Assembly (NCBI RefSeq): GCF_003386205.1 | Contig: NZ_QRDY01000015.1 | Coordinates: 1-64,000 of the forward strand | Source: Cohnella lupini | GTDB lineage: Bacteria > Bacillota > Bacilli > Paenibacillales > Paenibacillaceae | DNA length: 64,000 nucleotides | Direction of reading: 5' to 3' | Part shown: piece by piece, positions 1 through 10,000 of the stretch | How the letters are laid out: each line of letters starts with the position of its first letter | Position numbering within the stretch: position 1 is the stretch's first letter | Made by a program: the position numbers and the translations under genes | The notes under the pieces: model-generated | The model's input: the letters and a program-made list of their open reading frames with translations, nothing else | Databases searched by the model: none | Told to the model about the DNA's origin: nothing

Positions 1-552
1 GCAAGCGGAATAGCCTATACGGCTTATCGCCTGTTTATGGATAAGCAGAGGGGCATATTCGAGCGGTTTCACACCATGCCGATTTCACGTTCCGCCTTGC
101 TTTGGGGGCATGTGCTGACTTCTCTTGTATCCAACGCCATATCGGTAATCGTCATCATTCTCGTTGCGTTGGTTATGGGGTTCCGTTCGTCCGCCGGAAT
201 ACTGCCATGGCTTGCCGTAGCCGGCATACTCGCGTTGTTCACGCTGGCCTTAACTTGGGTCGCGGCAATTGCCGGACTATCTGCCAAAACCGTGGAAGGT
301 GCAAGCGCGTTTTCCTATCCGCTTATCTTCCTGCCGTTTATCAGCTCGGCGTTCGTGCCGACCGATTCGATGCCGAAGGTCGTTCGCGCCTTCGCCGAGA
401 ACCAGCCGGTGACCTCGATCGTGAACGCCATCCGTGCGTTATTGTCAGGTCAGCCGGTAGGCAATGAAATATGGACCGCGCTTGCGTGGTGCGTCGGGAT
501 TTTGCTCGTATCCTATTTCTTTGCAATGAGGGCGTATAAAAGGCGGGTGTGA
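1..552 (+). CDS. ABC-2 type transporter permease, C-terminal part (5' end outside window)
   Basis: The reading frame is open from base 1 and ends at TGA 550-552, giving 183 residues; the true start lies upstream of the window. It holds about five hydrophobic segments and the pattern of DrrB-like ABC-2 permeases: a cytoplasmic stretch with FERFHTMPISR before a membrane helix, a helix pair, the loop PTDSMPKVVRAFAENQPVT, and a last helix followed by the basic tail RAYKRR. Proteins of this family pair with a separate ATPase to export drugs or lipids, and the partner gene is presumably just upstream. The substrate cannot be told. A strong terminator follows at 585-616. Confidence 0.8.
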   Translation, partial: ASGIAYTAYRLFMDKQRGIFERFHTMPISRSALLWGHVLTSLVSNAISVIVIILVALVMGFRSSAGILPWLAVAGILALFTLALTWVAAIAGLSAKTVEGASAFSYPLIFLPFISSAFVPTDSMPKVVRAFAENQPVTSIVNAIRALLSGQPVGNEIWTALAWCVGILLVSYFFAMRAYKRRV

Positions 553-584
553 GAGGGCGACAGCGTCAGAATAATAGCAACCAT

Positions 585-616
585 AAGGGAGCTGCCTAGG
601 CAGCTCCCTTGCCTTT
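585..616 (+). terminator. Rho-independent terminator after ABC-2 permease
   Basis: A perfect 26-nt palindrome (585-610, arms AAGGGAGCTGCCT/AGGCAGCTCCCTT) is followed by GCCTTTTT. It sits directly in front of repeat copy R1. The stem resembles the one at 13366-13393, which precedes copy R4. Confidence 0.85.
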
Positions 617-619
617 TTC

Positions 620-657
620 GCCGTTATGACCGCTAAGGTGAACCGTACCATAAATAG
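620..657 (+). repeat. Dispersed terminator-associated repeat, copy R1
   Basis: Matches the family pattern CCGTTA, a variable stretch, then TGAACCGTACCATAAATA. The right-hand TAACGGCAAG end seen in the full copy R8 (20651-20698) is lost here. It lies immediately downstream of the terminator of the ABC-2 permease gene. Positions 661-805 after it hold no gene; they must contain the promoter of the next gene, but no convincing -35/-10 pair stands out. Confidence 0.7.
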
Positions 658-805
658 AACGAAATTCGGGGCGTACGGTATGAGACGATGTATTTCACAA
701 TATACCGAGACAGATGTTTGCCCAACGAAGCATAGGAATTTATGTCTTGAATGTCGAAGTTATTCCTAATTACTCATTTTCTGTCTTATTTTTGGAGGGC
801 TATCG

Positions 806-3800
806 ATGATTGCCGAAACAAAGCTGCACATCCCTTATGAACGGCATACCTTGGTTACACGTACGGATCTGCTTCGGCTGCTTCATGAGGGCATGGACGC
901 GAAGCTGACGCTCTTATTCGCTCCATCCGGTTATGGGAAAACATCGGCGTTAAGTAAATGGGCCAAACAAAGCGGTAAGCCTGTCGCATGGGTGTCACTG
1001 GACAAGCAGGACGATGATTGGATTAATTTCTGGAACATAGTGATCGCTTCGATCCAGAATCGTGTTGACGGCTTTGGCTTGACCGTTTGGCCGCTGCTGG
1101 TGCAAGGGCACTCTGCATCTTCCGTATCGATGGAGCCGGCAATGACTGCGCTGCTGAACGAGTTGAATCAACTGTCGGGCGAGCTGGCTATCATGTTTGA
1201 CGATTATCATCTGGTGACGATGCCGGCAATTCAGAAATCGATGAACTACTTGCTCGAATACCTCCCTGCCCATATTCATTTATATATCGCAAGCCGCAAC
1301 GACCTCCCTTTCCCGACGGCAAGATTGCTTGCGAAAGGTGAGATGCAGCGGATTACGATTGAGCAATTGCGGTTCCGGCCGGAGGAAGTATCCGATTTCT
1401 TCCGAGAGACGACTGAATTGAAACTGTCGGCGAAGCAGATCAATATGCTGTACGACCAAACTGAAGGTTGGATTAGCGGCTTACGGCTAGCGGCTATCTC
1501 GCTGAAACGGAGCGGCAATATAGCCGAATCGATCAGTCAATTCAGCGGCTATCAGCAGCACATATCCGATTACTTACTGGAGGAAGTCATTCGCGATCTG
1601 CCGGAGGCAGTGCGCGATTTTTTGCTGCAAACTTCCGTGTTAAGTCAGATGAATTATGCACTATGCGAGGCGGTTACCGGTATAGCGGGAGGTCAGCAAC
1701 AGCTGGAACAACTGGAGCGGCTTCAGCTATTCATCATTCCGCTGGACGATCATCGCAACTGGTATCGCTATCACCATCTGCTGTCTGATTTCCTGCAGTC
1801 GATGCTCGCTCGAACAGCGCCTGAGCTGTGGGATCAGGCCAACGTGCGTGCCGCGCGGTGGTTTGAAAATAATGGCTTTGACGAAGAAGCGGTGGAGCAT
1901 TTTTTGACAGGACGGCAATATGATGACGTCGTTCGCCTGATCGAGGGTAATTTGCATGAATTTCTAATTAGTCGCAAAAATGTCGTAGTTGCTCGCTGGG
2001 TGACGCAAGTGCCGGAGCAATATGTGTCGAATCGACCGTTCGTTGAGCTTTTTTGTTTGTATGGGATGATCGGGGTTCGGCAGTTCCGCGATATCCCGGA
2101 TCGAGCCGAACGGCTTCGTATCCGTTTCGAAGCGATGAAGGAACATATAGCCGTTGATATATGGCGTGAGACATTGGGAGAAATCTATTATATTTGCGCT
2201 TCTGCTGCCTATATTACCAAAGACCTTGTCGGTACGGCTGAATATTTTATCCTCGGGGATGAGTTTGCAGCGGAGCATAACTTGTTTATGCAAGGCGGCA
2301 ATAATAGACATTATTACGGGGATGAGTTTGATGACCATCTAAGCTATATTAACGACTGTCAGGGTACAGCGCAATTTTTGATGAGAATGATGGACCATTG
2401 GCGGGATCGCGTTAACCATCCGTATGCGACGCCGATGTATGCTTCATATGCCAAGCTATTATATGAGTGGAATCGGTTAGAGGAAGCGGAAGATTGGATG
2501 AACCGCATTAAGCGCGCCGACGGACTTGCGCCGGTTCCTCGCAATTTGTATCAACTGGATGTGGCTGCCTCGAGAATTCAGCAAGCGAAAGGCAATTCTC
2601 TGGAAGCCGCGACGCTGCTAGAACAACTTAAGCTGAAGATCGATTCGCCCGACTATAATATTTTTATTTGCAAAATCGAAGCGGAACAGGCAAGCCTCAT
2701 GGTGCGCCAAGGTGATATGGATTCTGCTCGGATGTGGTTGAAGCAATGCGGAATGTCGCATTCGGACGAAGTAACGCTGGACAAAGTATCCGAGCAGCTG
2801 GCCTATGTTCGCGTGCTGGCCGCATGCGGACAATTCGAACAGGCGCTATCGCTCGCGGAGCGACTGTACCATCTGTTGACGAAGGAAGACCGCTTGCGGG
2901 ACCGTATTCGCATCCTAATATTACTAAGCTTGACGTTATATCGCGACGGTCGGATCGAGCCGGCACTCGCGAAGCTGGCTACCGCGCTGCATCTCGCCGA
3001 ACCTCAAGGGTTCATTCGCAGCTTTGTGGATGAAGGCTCGGCGATGGCGGAGCTGTTGTCTATATATGTTCAGTCGTATGGAGACAAAAATGCGGGATCG
3101 ACGGATGTGTCAAGTTATGCGCGTCGCGTCCTGCAAGAGTTCCCTGTGTATGACTCGCATCCATTCATTAGGATTCGATGTTTTGGGCGGTTGCGCGTGG
3201 AGATAGAGAACGGCGCTGCGGTCAAGTGGCGGACATCCAAAACCGAGGAGTTGATGGCCTTTCTCCTTCACCATTGCGGCGAAGCGGTGAGCAGGGATCG
3301 GATCCTCGAAGCTTTGTGGGGAGAGGTAGAGGTAGACCGGGCAGGGGCGCAGTTTAATACAACGACTCACTATTTGCGAAAAGCTTTCAATCAAATCGGA
3401 ATTGAAGGCATCGTCCAGCACGTAGAAGGCGGTTACCGTATCGATATGAGCCGATTAGACTGCGATCTAGATAATTGGAATCGTTTGCTGGCCGCCGGGA
3501 CGCAGGTAACTGACATGATGTTGCGTGACTATGCAGGTGAGCTTGTTCAATTATATGGCGAGGGCTATATGGCGGGCACTTCGTACGAATGGGCACAGCC
3601 GACGCGAATTCGTCTGGAAAGAGATTTCGTCGCGATGTTGCTTCACCTCCATGAATGTGAGAAGGAGAAGGGGCAATATGATGCCGCTGCGGAACTGTTG
3701 CGAAAGGCGCTTATGCACGATCCGCTGAATGAGTACATTCATGAACGGCTGATTCACGTACTGGTTTCGGGAAAAGACCGCATCTCGGCGATCAAGCAAT

Positions 3801-3883
3801 ATGAGGCGTTGAGGACGATGCTGCTGACCGAGTTCGGAATGGAGCCGAAGGACACAGCCAGGAGATTGCTGAATATAAATTAA
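806..3883 (+). CDS. Large STAND-ATPase transcriptional regulator with C-terminal OmpR-type wHTH and BTAD domain
   Basis: 1025 aa, ATG at 806 behind GGAGGG. The N-terminal part is a MalT-like signal-transduction ATPase: opening MIAETKLHIP, Walker A APSGYGKT (about 39-46), Walker B IMFDDYH (about 129-135), then a winged-helix/arm region. A long alpha-helical TPR-like middle (about 340-770) follows. Residues about 787-865 form an OmpR/SARP winged helix (GRLRVE, KWRTSKTEELMAFLL, EALWG, YLRKAF) and about 880-1020 a bacterial transcriptional activator domain. Classical SARPs carry the DNA-binding part first; here it is last. Such proteins bind direct repeats and activate transcription when a ligand is sensed. 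The next gene, a giant surface protein, has such a repeat at 3990-4010, so it is the likely target (inference). The ligand is unknown. Confidence 0.85.
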   Translation: MIAETKLHIPYERHTLVTRTDLLRLLHEGMDAKLTLLFAPSGYGKTSALSKWAKQSGKPVAWVSLDKQDDDWINFWNIVIASIQNRVDGFGLTVWPLLVQGHSASSVSMEPAMTALLNELNQLSGELAIMFDDYHLVTMPAIQKSMNYLLEYLPAHIHLYIASRNDLPFPTARLLAKGEMQRITIEQLRFRPEEVSDFFRETTELKLSAKQINMLYDQTEGWISGLRLAAISLKRSGNIAESISQFSGYQQHISDYLLEEVIRDLPEAVRDFLLQTSVLSQMNYALCEAVTGIAGGQQQLEQLERLQLFIIPLDDHRNWYRYHHLLSDFLQSMLARTAPELWDQANVRAARWFENNGFDEEAVEHFLTGRQYDDVVRLIEGNLHEFLISRKNVVVARWVTQVPEQYVSNRPFVELFCLYGMIGVRQFRDIPDRAERLRIRFEAMKEHIAVDIWRETLGEIYYICASAAYITKDLVGTAEYFILGDEFAAEHNLFMQGGNNRHYYGDEFDDHLSYINDCQGTAQFLMRMMDHWRDRVNHPYATPMYASYAKLLYEWNRLEEAEDWMNRIKRADGLAPVPRNLYQLDVAASRIQQAKGNSLEAATLLEQLKLKIDSPDYNIFICKIEAEQASLMVRQGDMDSARMWLKQCGMSHSDEVTLDKVSEQLAYVRVLAACGQFEQALSLAERLYHLLTKEDRLRDRIRILILLSLTLYRDGRIEPALAKLATALHLAEPQGFIRSFVDEGSAMAELLSIYVQSYGDKNAGSTDVSSYARRVLQEFPVYDSHPFIRIRCFGRLRVEIENGAAVKWRTSKTEELMAFLLHHCGEAVSRDRILEALWGEVEVDRAGAQFNTTTHYLRKAFNQIGIEGIVQHVEGGYRIDMSRLDCDLDNWNRLLAAGTQVTDMMLRDYAGELVQLYGEGYMAGTSYEWAQPTRIRLERDFVAMLLHLHECEKEKGQYDAAAELLRKALMHDPLNEYIHERLIHVLVSGKDRISAIKQYEALRTMLLTEFGMEPKDTARRLLNIN

Positions 3884-3900
3884 CCGTTGTCTTCCAAGAG

Positions 3901-3947
3901 GAGCATCCTTTAGTCATCTTCAATGACTGAGGGATGCTCTTATTCAT
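3901..3947 (+). terminator. Rho-independent terminator after the STAND/BTAD regulator
   Basis: GAGCATCC (3901-3908) pairs with GGATGCTC (3932-3939), with an inner AGTCAT/ATGACT stem and the tail TTATTCATTTC. It separates the regulator transcript from that of the surface-protein gene. Confidence 0.75.
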
Positions 3948-3989
3948 TTCTATGGACATAGATTGACAAAATCCTACGCAGAACGCGAG

Positions 3990-4025
3990 TTGTTTAGACT
4001 TTGTTTAGACCAGTCGTGCTACGTT
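3990..4025 (+). promoter_or_regulatory. Candidate SARP-type activator site and promoter for the surface-protein gene
   Basis: The 10-mer TTGTTTAGAC occurs twice in direct orientation, at 3990-3999 and 4001-4010, an exact 11-bp period (one helical turn). A possible -10 (TACGTT, 4020-4025) starts about 8-9 bp after the second copy. SARP-family activators (OmpR-like wHTH plus BTAD) are known to bind 11-bp-spaced direct repeats just upstream of the -10, and the gene before this one encodes a protein with those two domains. The repeat is seen; the regulator assignment is inference. Confidence 0.5.
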
Positions 4026-4068
4026 GAAGCCAATTGTTCCTGAATTGATCGAGAGAGGAAAGATATGG

Positions 4069-7000
4069 ATGAAAGATAGGGAGAGGGAACACGCTTTGTA
4101 TAAACGTATATTAAGTCTATTGCTAACGTTCACGATTCTCGTAACGCTAATTCCGTCTCAGATTTTCGCTGCGGAGACCGATGCTGTCGGCACGCCGTCG
4201 ACTATTAATTGGAATGACATGTCACCGAATACAAGGGTAGCCGCTGCGAACGGATCCGACACGCAACAATCCGTTTCCAATTCCTTCAAGGATGTTGAAC
4301 CTACGGACTGGTTCTATAACGCGGCCACGTATGTTCAAATGAATGGAATATTCAGCGGTACAGGTAACGATAGCTTCTCGCCCGATGGGACAATGAATCG
4401 TGCCATGTATGTGACTGTACTCGGGCGTATGGCGGGAGTCGATGTAAGCCAATACAACAATGTTGCATTCACAGATGTGAAGCCGAACGGTTGGTACGCG
4501 CCTTATGTGCAATGGGCCGTTGAGAAAGGCATAACAAGCGGCACGGGTAACCATAGATTCATGCCGGGCACGGCGATAACAAGAGAACAAATGGCAGCGC
4601 TGACTTTGCGGTTTTTCGAGGTCTATAATATCCCTTATCAGACGAACGCCAGCGTAACGACGAAACCGAAAGACCTATCCAACTTTTCTCCATGGGCGGT
4701 TGATGCTATCGTCAAGCTCTGGAAGGCCGGCTTGCTTTCGGGAGATGCTAACGGCAATTACAACCCACAATCCAAGGCGAATCGTGCGGTGGCAGCTACG
4801 CTCGCCATGCGCAGCAACGAGGTTGTGAAGACAGCTGCCGCTACGGAACCAACCGAACCGGCAGAACCGACACCAACGCCAACTCCAACGCCAACGAATG
4901 GAGGATCGAACCCTGGAAGCGGCAGCGGACCGGGCACTGTTAACTATACCATTACGTTCGAGACCAATGGTGGCTCCGCTGTTCATAACCTTACGCTGTC
5001 TCAAGGTGCACCGCTGAATAATCTCCCGGCGCCTCTTAAGGTAGGATCTATCTTCCAAGGTTGGTTTACAGATAGAGGCCTTACTCAAGTGTTGAAGAGC
5101 GATGCTGTCGCGAGCGGCAATATGACGCTGTATGCCAAGTATATTGAAAGCATCGAAGATGCAGTTCAGAGCATTCCAAGCGTAACCGTACTAGATCAAG
5201 CACCTAGCTTCACCGTCGGGGTGAGAGATGCGACAAGCAGCATGACGGCAGCTCAAGTCAAAGCGGGACTGACGTTCGAATCACTGGCCGATCCTGAATT
5301 TGCGGGTATTGAAGTAACCGGCGAAGGCGGTCAATTCACTGTTGCTGCCCAAGATGGCCAATTCAAAGAAGGACACACGTACCGCATCACGTTGACGGAT
5401 ACGAATCTTTCCTACACGGGACAAGACGACACGACCACGATCTATATTTTTAGCATCGCTAAGCAAGAGATCGTGAATGTAGCTCTGAATGCCGACATGA
5501 TCTATCTATCTTTCTCGGACATCTCGAACATGGCACACATTGGCACGCTGGTTGCTTCCGCTTCGATTCCAGTACTCTTCGCGAGCGTTGGCGAAAGCGA
5601 GACAGATTTGGAATCCACGATCGATACGAACGGGACGTTCACTTATAGCGGGAGTACGGACATTCAAGTTGGCGACACCGTCACCATCTACGAGGGTGTT
5701 CGACCTGATGAGCGTGATACAAGCGATGCCGATAATGGCGATATTGCCTATGTACAGATCACAGAGATCAACGGCAACACATACACCTACACAAGCGCCG
5801 ATGCCGAGAATGTGTTAGCGAAACCGAATGTACTACCCGTCAGCTCTGCAGCGGATACGGACGGAGACTCGGCTAACCACTCCATCATGGTAGATCAATC
5901 AACGACGAATTACAGTGATAGCAAGTATGAGCCATTGGGTCTGAGTGAACTTACGGTTGCAAAGGTCGGCGACTATATCGCTTTCTACAATGGTGACTTC
6001 GGTACCGGAACTTCTGCAGGCTACGGACGCATTATATCGATTAGTCAAGATGCAGGAATGCAGGTCATTGCCTATACAGATGCAATGCTGGAGCAGATTA
6101 CCGGCGCCATGGATTTCTACCAGCAGGAAAGGCTCGAAGGAGATACATTATTATCGGATGCGGATGTCGCGACACTGGAAGGGCAGATCAAGCAAGAAGC
6201 GGTATCCAGCGGGTTCGTGACGGAAGCGGCTGATTACTTGTCGGCTGTGGCGCTGCAGACCGACACGTTCAAGCAACGTTACGAAGTGAATGCGTTATCG
6301 GCATCAGTCCCAATCGTAAGCGTGCACAATCTGACGGTCGTACCTTCAATAAGCAATAGGCTGCAGCATTTTCCTGGCTATACGGGGGTAAGTGTTTCCC
6401 TACAAGTTCAGGCCGATATTGTCATCAATACAGACGATAGAGATCCGAATAATATCGTGATCCATCTGACGAGTACATTCGTGGAAGAGTTACGCTTCGA
6501 ACTCGGGATTAACGGGGATACGAATATCGAGTGGTATTGGTTCATCCCGATTATCAGGGACTACACCATAACCGCCAACCTGGATGCTTATACGTATACA
6601 GGAATCAAGGTAACGGCCGAGATCGGCACGATGCCCAAGTATGAGACGCTGGACTGGGGCTCAGCCCAGAACGTAGTCAACATCGCCAGGGAAATCGAAG
6701 CGCTGCTGGACGGCGTAGGCGATTCAGGAGCAATAACCGCGGATACATTGCGGAGCAAGTATCAAGACATCCTGGAGCAAGAGACGGAATGGGTTACGCT
6801 ATTCAGCAAAGAACTCGTCAAGAGAAGCCAGCGAGTATGCCTAGGCGTCATCGAGATCGAATTCGCAGTGAATCTAGTCATCAGTATGAATCCGAATCTT
6901 ACGGTGGGCATCGACTTCAATTATAAGAGCGCCAAGCGATATTCTGTCTCTGTACGCGTACTGGGCGGAACAGGCAGCAGCGATACCGTAAGCCTAACAG

Positions 7001-10000
7001 GTGATGGCGAATATCAGTTCAGGTTCTATGTGTTGGGTACGTTAGGGTTGCGTGCAGGCATACAGGTCGTGTTGAGGGCCGGTGTCTTCAGTGTCGATCT
7101 GAACAGCATCGGGTTCGAGGTTGAGGCGGGCCCTTACTTGAAGCTGTGGGGATACTTCTACTACGAGCTGACGAATTCGGCTGCAGGCAGGACATCCAAT
7201 TCTCTTGGAGCTCTATATATGGAGATGGGGATCTATCTAGATTCCGCATTCGTCGCACAGTTGGGTGACGGTATGCTCTCTGCCATAGTCCCAATCTATG
7301 AGAATGAATGGCCGCTATATTCGGTGGGAGCGCAAAACAATGTCTATGACTTTGTGTACCCGCAGGATGATACGCTTGAGTTTAATTTCATAGGTAGGGC
7401 AACATCGATCATATTGCCAGACAAGCTGTTCACGATGAATGTCATGGATATGACAACAGGTGAGACGAGCCAGAAGTTATATGATCCATCTCATTTCTCA
7501 GTCGAGGTTGATAGTCCCGATTTCAGCTATAATCCTAGCACAAGGACATTAAAAGTGATAAACGGAAACACCTTAGGAAGCACTGGAACCCTGACAATTA
7601 CATGGAAGAATTCACCTCTAGCGTTCACTTCTGCCCCAGTAAAGCGCGAGTTTGTAACGTATTTTTCAGCATCCTCGTCGAATTGGGGTTTCCAGTTCTA
7701 CTATAATAACGGGGACTTGCCTCTCGCGATTTCTGCGCCATATAACGCACAAATCACGGTTCCGGCCGATCCTGTACGCCCAGGGTATAGCTTTGTCGGT
7801 TGGTATGACAGTTATGAAGGCGGCTCAAGGTATACGATTCCTGACCGAATGCCCGCGGCTTTCAAAACGCTTTATGCGCGCTGGACGCCGAACACGAATA
7901 CGCCGTATCGAGTGGAACACTACCTGTTCAATCCGAACGTCGGATATACGAGTACTCCGCATGCAGGCGATGTGACACTCGCGGCAACGGATCAATTAAC
8001 GGGCACAACGGATGCGAATATTGTGATTACCAATACCAGCCAGTTCACGTCTCAGGGATATCGCCTCATCCTCACTAAGAACGGAGCCAATGTCGGTGCA
8101 GGGACCATTCACCCGGCTGGCACGACCGTGGTGAAGGTCTATTACTATCCGGCAGATAGACGATTGACCTTCCGATCGGGCTATGGGGATAATGCGGTTG
8201 TCAGAACGCTAGATAAGGCAATAGGGTCCGACATCACTTGGACGCCTACCGTGTCCAGACCTGGCTATACGTTCGTGGGGTGGTCGCCATCCGTTCCAAG
8301 CACGATGCCGAGCCAAGACACCACATACATCGCGATGTGGAGGGCTAGAGAGGATATCTCGTACAGAGTCGTTCACTTGCTACAGGATATTGCAATCGAT
8401 AAGTATGGATTCCCATCGATAGGTAGCACATACTCAATCATTGATGAGGAGCCTTATCTAGGTGCAACAGATGCCGCGACGATCACGGCAATTCCTAAGC
8501 AGTATGAAGGCTTCACCTATGACAGCAGCGCTCCTGGCACACTTCTGTCGAGTACAATCGGAGGGGACGGTAATACCGTTCTACGACTGTATTACAAGCG
8601 CCACACGTATCCCGTAACCTATGACTTGAATGGAGGTGAAGTCTTAGGTAGTACCGAACCTTATACATTAACGCTTCCTTATGGCGCTAGAGTCATGCAA
8701 CCGTATGTGACCAAAGGAACGGAAGTACTCTCTGGATGGTCTCCTTCCAAGCCGTTAAATATGACGATGCCGGCGCATGCTCTCCAATTCACCGCTCAGT
8801 GGAGCGAGAGGACGGCTTCATATACGGTGACCCATTACAGGGCAGATACAACGGGGCAATACACCATAACCGAACAGGAAACGTTAAACGGCCCTGTGAG
8901 CGGAACGGTCACAGCAACACCGAAGAGTTATGAAGGCTTCACCTATGACAGCAGCGTGTCGAGTACGGTTGCTTCCGGAACGGTCCCGACGACCGGTACG
9001 CTCCAATTGAAGCTATACTACAAGCGTAACCTTTATAAGATGACGTTCAATCCCAATGGCGGAATTGTCAATGGCGGGACGACTGGAAATTATGCGGTAA
9101 ATATGCGGTATGAGGATTCCTTGTCTGCGATATCAGGGATATCTATTACGAGGGCAGGCTATGTATTCACGGGTTGGTCCCCTGCTCTACCTGCGACAAT
9201 GCCTGCCGGGGATATCACGACTGTTGCTCAGTGGACGCCTAACTACACGATAACATCGGTAAGTATCGGCAATACGACCCCCGAGGTAGGGGACACCCTG
9301 AATGCAGCTGTAACGATGGGTGATGGCAATGCCGCAGACAGTCGTGTGACGTATCAGTGGAAAGTCGAGACGACAGCTGGAAGCGAAACGTACACGCCTG
9401 CCACAGGAGCGGGCAATGCATCCGCGAGTTACACGGTTGCTAGCGCGGACATGGGCAAGAAGCTGCAGGTGGTGGTGACGGGGGTAAGCCCGATTACCGG
9501 CTCGCGAACCGCAACAACTGACGCGGTGTCCATACCGATCACTAGCGTCACGATCAACAATTCGTCCCCTGCCCTGGGAGACACGCTTACCGCTAATGTA
9601 ACCATGGGTGATAGCGATGCCGCAGGCAGCCGCGTGACGTATCAATGGCAAGTCGAAACGGCGGCGACTAGCGGAACGTATGCGAATGCCACCGGTGCGG
9701 GCAGTACAGACGCGAATTACACGATCGCGTCGGCAGATGTGGGCAAGCAACTGCAAGTTGTCGTGAAGTATATGGGTCGAGCGGGAAGTGCCGTAACGAG
9801 CGCACCCACAAGTGCGGTAGTCAAGCCTCTTCCTGCATGGATCTCCAGCGCGACAGCATTGGATCTGGAAGATGCGACGATCACCGTCGTATCCCCAACG
9901 GAAGTATCCATCAGCGGTGCTTCGCTGACGGATAATTGGACCATTCCGGAAGGCATGACGCTGAATTTGAGCGATTTCACGCTGAATGGCTTCACATTGA

